In this document: positions 59,066 through 64,000 of the stretch, piece by piece
Layout: each line of letters begins with the position of its first letter
Numbering within the stretch: position 1 is the stretch's first letter
Assembly (NCBI GenBank): GCA_037102815.1
Contig: BTPP01000002.1
Span: forward strand, 3,472,001 to 3,536,000
DNA: 64,000 bases
Reading direction: 5' to 3'
From: Neurospora intermedia
Lineage: Eukaryota; Ascomycota; Sordariomycetes; Sordariales; Sordariaceae
Notes under the pieces: generated by a model
The model's database searches: none
Seen by the model: the letters and a program-made list of their open reading frames with translations, nothing else
Told to the model about the DNA's origin: nothing
Position numbers and translations under genes: made by a program

Positions 59066-62000
59066 AGGACCCGATCAGTCTCGAGCACTACTGGGAGCAA
59101 GGGTTGGACGGGTGGGTGCTTTTGATTTCTACGTGATGAGCGTTGGAGCCGGGCGAACGAATTTTACTTCATTAAGACAACGGCGTTTGGGACGGGAATG
59201 AAGGATGAGTGCGAAAAGGGATACCCTCATACACACGCTGGTCGGAGAGGGCGTTTCCTTATAAAGCTCTTTGGAAAGACCGAGTCGGCATGCATCCATA
59301 TCTTATTCACATTTGTACATAGTATGTCTTTGGTTTACCATAATATCATTTAACCCCTTTGCTGGAGCGGGACTACAATCTAGAGATTACTGATCTAGTT
59401 TTCTTTCCTTCTACACCGTCGCCTGCCTGTCTTGCTCCTCCGGCTATAATGAAGGAAGTGGCGCGTCATGCTTTGCCGCACTATATAATACCATCTATTG
59501 CTACGACTCCCACGGCGAAGCCCATATGTTCTTAGCTATGTCATAAGGGCGCCTCGTCAATACATTTCCCGGCCACATGCGCCGCACATCAGGTCGCAGC
59601 GTTCAAAATGTTTTGGTTACTGATTACTACCTCTCAAAACTGTTTATCGAGCAAAACACCGTCAAACAGCCTTGTTCGGTGCTTTTCAATGCGAGGCCTC
59701 CTATCGACCATTGTCTGGGATCCGGGCCATAGGTTGGTTACACAGCTTTTGCTGATGTGCTGTCTGTGCATCGAGCGAGGATCTTACATCCGAACAGTCA
59801 AATCGTCATACCGAACACGCACATCGCATCGGGTCGCAAGAAGGGAGTCGCTTAGCGCCTAACATCGATTAGTTGGGGGAGAAAACAAAATGAGGAAACC
59901 AAAAGACATTTAGCCGTAATATTATATACGCCATTGTTGGACGGATGGGTAGTAAGCGGTTAGCTATATGTGTTGAGGTTGTTGGTTTTTTCCTTATATA
60001 CAAACCCTTCACGGAAGACTTATGGAACGTCAATAGAGACAAGTCAGATGTGAAGAAGGATATCTGAATGCTCACCTGCACAGGAGAAGAAAGACGATCT
60101 TTTTAGTTGGCGCGCATGACGACACAAGGTCATGAATCTTGTTAGAAAGGCCGTCTTTTCAGGTCTTAAGTAGGTATCCTTAGCATCATTTCTGTTCCTG
60201 ATACCGCTCGCTGTTCCAGAAAATGTTCCGGGCTTTTCTTGAAACGTTTTTGGGTCCGGGAGCCGGGTTAGATCGGTCTGCCCTATAAAAATCGCTTCTT
60301 TTTCCACACGGGATCTTGGCCTAGGGGGGAATTGGGACTAAGATGAACGCTCGTGTGTACTATGTACATATATAGTGTACGTATATATGTTCTAGGTATG
60401 TGAATCGGTTGGCCATTGATTTGTTTCAAAAGGCGCGACGATGTGCTGCAGGTCTGGCGCCAGAGATAATGGCCAAGAGCCTATGAGGTCATTCAGACAC
60501 ATGGTCTTCTTTAACATCGATACAGCTGCACACAAGTCCATGTAGGTGTACGGGCTATGTGCTTCTTCTGTATGTCGGTCACACCCACACACATATGCAT
60601 AGGGTATAAGGCACTCACTCACTCAGCCTTCCAGAATTCGTAATCAATATTTGATATGGGACACGAGCACGAAAAAAGGGGCGCTAACTCTGCTCAGCCC
60701 TCACGGGCATAAGCCCAGCAAGCAGACAACCTACCTAGAGGTATGTATGACTGGCAGGTCGTGGGATTGGTCTCGTCCGTCGGAAAGAATACCTACTTTG
60801 GTACCTGACCAACGGAGCTGACTGACCTCCCGGGTCCTGGTGGAAGACTACTTCTACCTATCAGGCCCAGACCACAGGACACTGTGCCTTCCGAACGCAC
60901 TGCCCTGGATTTCGGCGGATGTAGTGTAGTAAGGGTACCGGAAATCGACTGCATGGGACCAGGGGCAAGCTGCCCGGTGAGATGCATTCTGGGTTTCCGG
61001 TCGCTTTTAGTTCGTCATGGAGGCCCCACTGCATCCCACCAAGGTACCGGCCGGTGGAGGGGCCGGCACTGGGTTTCAGCTTCCTTCCCGTCTCAGTTCC
61101 ATCCTGTTCGGGCCACTGGCTCTGGGCTGTGTTTGGCGCGCGCGCGCAAGTGGAAGCCCGGAGTTCGTCTCCTCACATCTTTCCGCTCCTACCTGACCTA
61201 CCTATTACTTTCTTTGTTTTCCTTTTTGATCATTCCTTTTGGTTTCTTTTGGTGTTGGACTTGCGCTTTGAAGCGTCATGGACTGCAGTAGCCCGACCAT
61301 CTCGAAGCTTATCTTTCGGATCCAAACATCCCCCCCTCCTCCGGGCGTGCTCAGGCCCCCCGCCACCCTACACTAAAAATATACCCCACGATCCTGACTC
61401 CAGCCAGAAGGCTTGGCAACGAAAAGTCCAGCCTCCAGCCTTTCCATATTATCGATCAGGATTCAGGGCACCCGGGACCCGAGTCCTTGGACATTGATTC
61501 TTCAGCCTATCTGGCCTGACCTCCGACTTTCACAAACACACAAAATAAACTACGTATACACAAAACGTCGGCCGGGCACGCGACCCGGGACACTTGGCGT
61601 CTTCAGTACTGCTCGTTGTTGGATTTCTTCACCTGTTCTCTTCTACTATACGAGGCTCATCTCGCTCGCAAACAGCAACCGTTTCAACTTGCTCGTTAAC
61701 GACACCGACTCCACCGGCCCTTTCAAAACTCCGTCAATCACTGCGTCTCCATCAGACGATCCGGGTCGCCTTATTCCCCGTCTCTAAGCCCCGTCTCTAA
61801 GCCCGAGCTTACAATTACACAACGCTGGCAAACCCCTTTTTTGGTTTTTGACAGTCGACGTCTATCTACAAAGTCTTTGTTGTGTTGTTTTGATTTGTTT
61901 TGTTTTATCAACCAACCACGTACTTTCACCGCGTCCTGTTCGCCTTTTCAGAAATAAACGCCGAACCTTTTACTAGCTTTGGGTCTAGCCATTCACGCCT

Positions 62001-62309
62001 GCGGAGCCGCGCTTCAGATCTGCCCGTCCTTCTTCAAACGGTTTTGGGCTTGTTGAGTTGGCGGTAACGCTACGTCTCGGGTCGACGACATCCCTGGCCG
62101 CCCTTCTTCCCTGGATCGGATCTCTCCTTGACTGGGTACGGAATTCAGTGTTTTCCTCACTGGCTTATGCTGTGTTTCTTCACAACGGCAAAGACTGCCT
62201 CATCCATACATAGTCGCAACGTGTCGCCTGAGCAGCAACCAAAGAACGGCATCTCTTGCTCCTCCACACCGGCGATTCTAGGTCGTCGTGGGCCTTCCTC
62301 CGCGCAGCC
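59066..62309. other. Intergenic region and probable long 5' leader of the NIPA gene
   Basis: About 3.2 kb. The first part is the 3' flank of ADA2 and low-information DNA, with an AT-rich TATA/TACGTA stretch near 60,355-60,395. From about 61,150 the sequence is C/T-rich, as in long fungal 5' leaders. A TAAAAATATA motif near 61,372 could be a TATA element. ORFs up to 171 codons occur without any domain. An ATG at 62,167 opens a 99-codon upstream ORF that overlaps the NIPA start. Confidence 0.5.
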
Positions 62310-64000
62310 ATGGACCAAGCTGCGCAAATACTCGAAGTGGCGCATCATGTATACGCTCGTGCAGATGATGGTGCGGACCTGCATGCCACTCGACCGCCCT
62401 CCTACAAAATCATCGGCATCCTTCTCGCCGTCGGTTCCGGCTTCTTTATCGGTACCTCCTTCGTAGTCAAGAAGATGGGCTTACTAAAAGCCAACGAGAA
62501 GTACAACGAGGTAGCCGGTGAGGGTTACGGATACCTCAAGAACGCTTGGTGGTGGGCGGGCATGATCCTCATGCTGATAGGGGAGCTTTTGAACTTTGCC
62601 GCTTACATGTTCGTGGACGCCATCTTGGTCACCCCTCTCGGCGCCCTCTCCGTCGTCGTCGCTACTGTCGGATCCGCCATAGTCCTCAAGGAACGGCTGA
62701 GTATGATCGGCAAGGTTTCTTGTTTTCTGTGCATTGTCGGCTCCGTCGTCATTGTCCTGAACGCACCGCAAGAGTCCGCTGTCGCCAACATTCAGCAGTT
62801 TCAGCAATTCGTCGTCACGCCAAGCTTTCTGTCATATGCCGGTGTCATTGTTCTGGGCGCAGTAATTGCGGCCTGGTATGCTGGCCCCAGATGGGGAAAT
62901 AAGAACATGTTGGTATACATTTCCATCTGCAGTTGGATTGGTGGTCTCAGTGTCGTCTCTACTCAGGGCTTGGGTTCGGCCATCGTTGCTCAGGCCGGAG
63001 GTGAGGCACAATTCAAGGGATGGTTCATCTACATTGTTATTATCTTTTTCATTGCCAGTCTTTTGACTGAGCTGATTTACTTGAACGTAAGTCCCGCTGG
63101 TTGTCTCAGTTTTCCGACTGACTTCATACTTACGCTCCTTACAGAAAGCGCTAAACTTGTTCAATGCCGCCATGGTTACTCCAACCTATTACGTGTACTT
63201 CACTAGCACGACCATCATTACTTCGGCCGTCCTGTTCAAGGGCTTCAAGGGCACCGCTGTCTCGATCGTCACTGTGGTCTTCGGTTTCTTGACAATCTGT
63301 TCTGGTGTCGTTCTCCTCCAGCTATCCAAATCCGCCAAAGATGTGCCCGATGCCGCTGTCCTTTCCGGAGACCTGGACCAGATTCGCACCGTCGCAGAGC
63401 AGGAACAGCCCGAAACCGAGCCAAAGGCCGACGCCCTCAGAGGTGCCGCTGCAATTGTCAGACGTTTATCGTCGGCCAAGCAGCAGAAGATGGAGATGGA
63501 AGAACTGAAGCGATTACACGAAGAAAAGATGAGGGAGGCACTTGAGACAGTTGGCGAAGACGGTCCTGTGTACGAATGGGATGGGCTAAGGCGAAGAAAG
63601 ACGGTATTGGGAAGCAACTCGGCAAGTCAGCGATCAAGAGCTACGACCTCGGCAACCTTCCAACTTCCGATGCCGACACCACACCCGCCCCTCGGATGGT
63701 CGCATTTCCCGACCGAGGAAGAGCTTGCTGCAGCCGCTAGACCCGCTTCACCTGCCCTCTCTAGTATTGTCGGCACTATCCGCAACCGAGCGCGCAGCGT
63801 CCTCCTCCCTGGCCACCCGAACTTTCGTCCCACTTCAGCATCCAACAAGGTGCAAAGTCCTATGCACCCCGTTCAGCTGACCGAGATCGCAGTACCGGCG
63901 CACGACTTTGACGAGGAAACAGGCTATTACCCACCAGGATCCGCTGCCGGGCCCTCCTCCAAGGGATATATGTACGACAGACCAGGAAGCAGAGGTAGTA
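62310..64000 (+). CDS. NIPA-type magnesium transporter (partial, 3' end outside window)
   Basis: Exon 1 is 62310-63086; exon 2 starts at 63,145 and is still open at the window end, so 544 residues are visible. The first ATG in frame is 62,310; the frame further upstream has no ATG. Conserved NIPA (DUF803) patterns include G-S-G-F-F-I-G-T-S-F-V-V-K-K-x-G-L, the W-W-W-A-G-M segment, L-G-A-L-S-V-V-V-A-T-V-G-S-A and, across the intron, Y-L-N-K-A-L-N-L-F-N-A-A-M-V-T-P-T-Y-Y-V. About nine membrane helices are followed by a long cytosolic tail (from residue ~330) rich in Glu/Lys, Ser and Pro. Members transport Mg2+ or similar divalent cations in plasma or endosomal membranes. The tail is longer than in animal NIPA2, as usual in filamentous fungi. 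Confidence 0.92.

Overview
The window comes from a filamentous ascomycete, most likely Sordariomycetes and probably Sordariales. The evidence is short GT-AG introns (about 50-230 nt) with CTAAC-type branch points, ascomycete gene families (Ada2, Erg28, Nup157/170, microsomal 3-ketoacyl reductase, Yvc1-like channel, cyanamide hydratase), and an AT-rich block whose CpA/TpG dinucleotides have been turned into TpA while CpG is kept, the signature of repeat-induced point mutation (RIP). The species cannot be fixed by reading alone.

Region 1 (1 to ~12,645) is a gene-free, RIP-saturated repeat block. It holds the wreck of a large plus-strand transposase (4,549-7,944, one open frame apart from stops) that resembles the Tnp2/CACTA-like transposases common in fungi. 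It also holds a minus-strand coding remnant (2,110-3,240), several degenerate minisatellites, a GC-rich repeat and one short CpA-containing island (821-1,092) that escaped mutation. The boundary to normal DNA near 12,645 is sharp.

Region 2 (12.65-37.4 kb): a five-exon DDX60-like Ski2-type helicase, a secreted CAP/PR-1 protein, an HD-domain 5'-deoxynucleotidase-like enzyme, a long disordered protein of unknown role, an amino-acid permease, a six-cysteine small secreted protein whose first coding exon is only six bases and whose intron appears to be GC-AG, a cyanamide hydratase-like HD enzyme and a tRNA-Gly(GCC). Intergenic spaces are long (1-2.5 kb), as is common for filamentous fungi.

Region 3 (37.4-64 kb): Yvc1/TRP-like vacuolar cation channel (minus), a doubtful 201-aa ORF, a single-pass membrane protein with a long Ser/Pro/Arg-rich tail, a split tRNA-like Pol III unit, nucleoporin Nup157/170 (minus), very-long-chain 3-ketoacyl-CoA reductase (minus) divergent from ERG28 (plus), galactose-1-phosphate uridylyltransferase (minus) divergent from ADA2 (plus), and a NIPA-type Mg2+ transporter cut by the right edge. 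The reductase and Erg28 are both ER lipid-biosynthesis proteins sharing a 581-bp intergenic promoter region. Otherwise the order looks like ordinary housekeeping synteny and not a pathway cluster. No secondary-metabolite cluster, CRISPR array, prophage or clearly new multi-gene system was found. The oddities worth checking are the split tRNA-like unit, the GC-AG micro-exon gene, the 28-G homopolymer and the structure of the RIP block.
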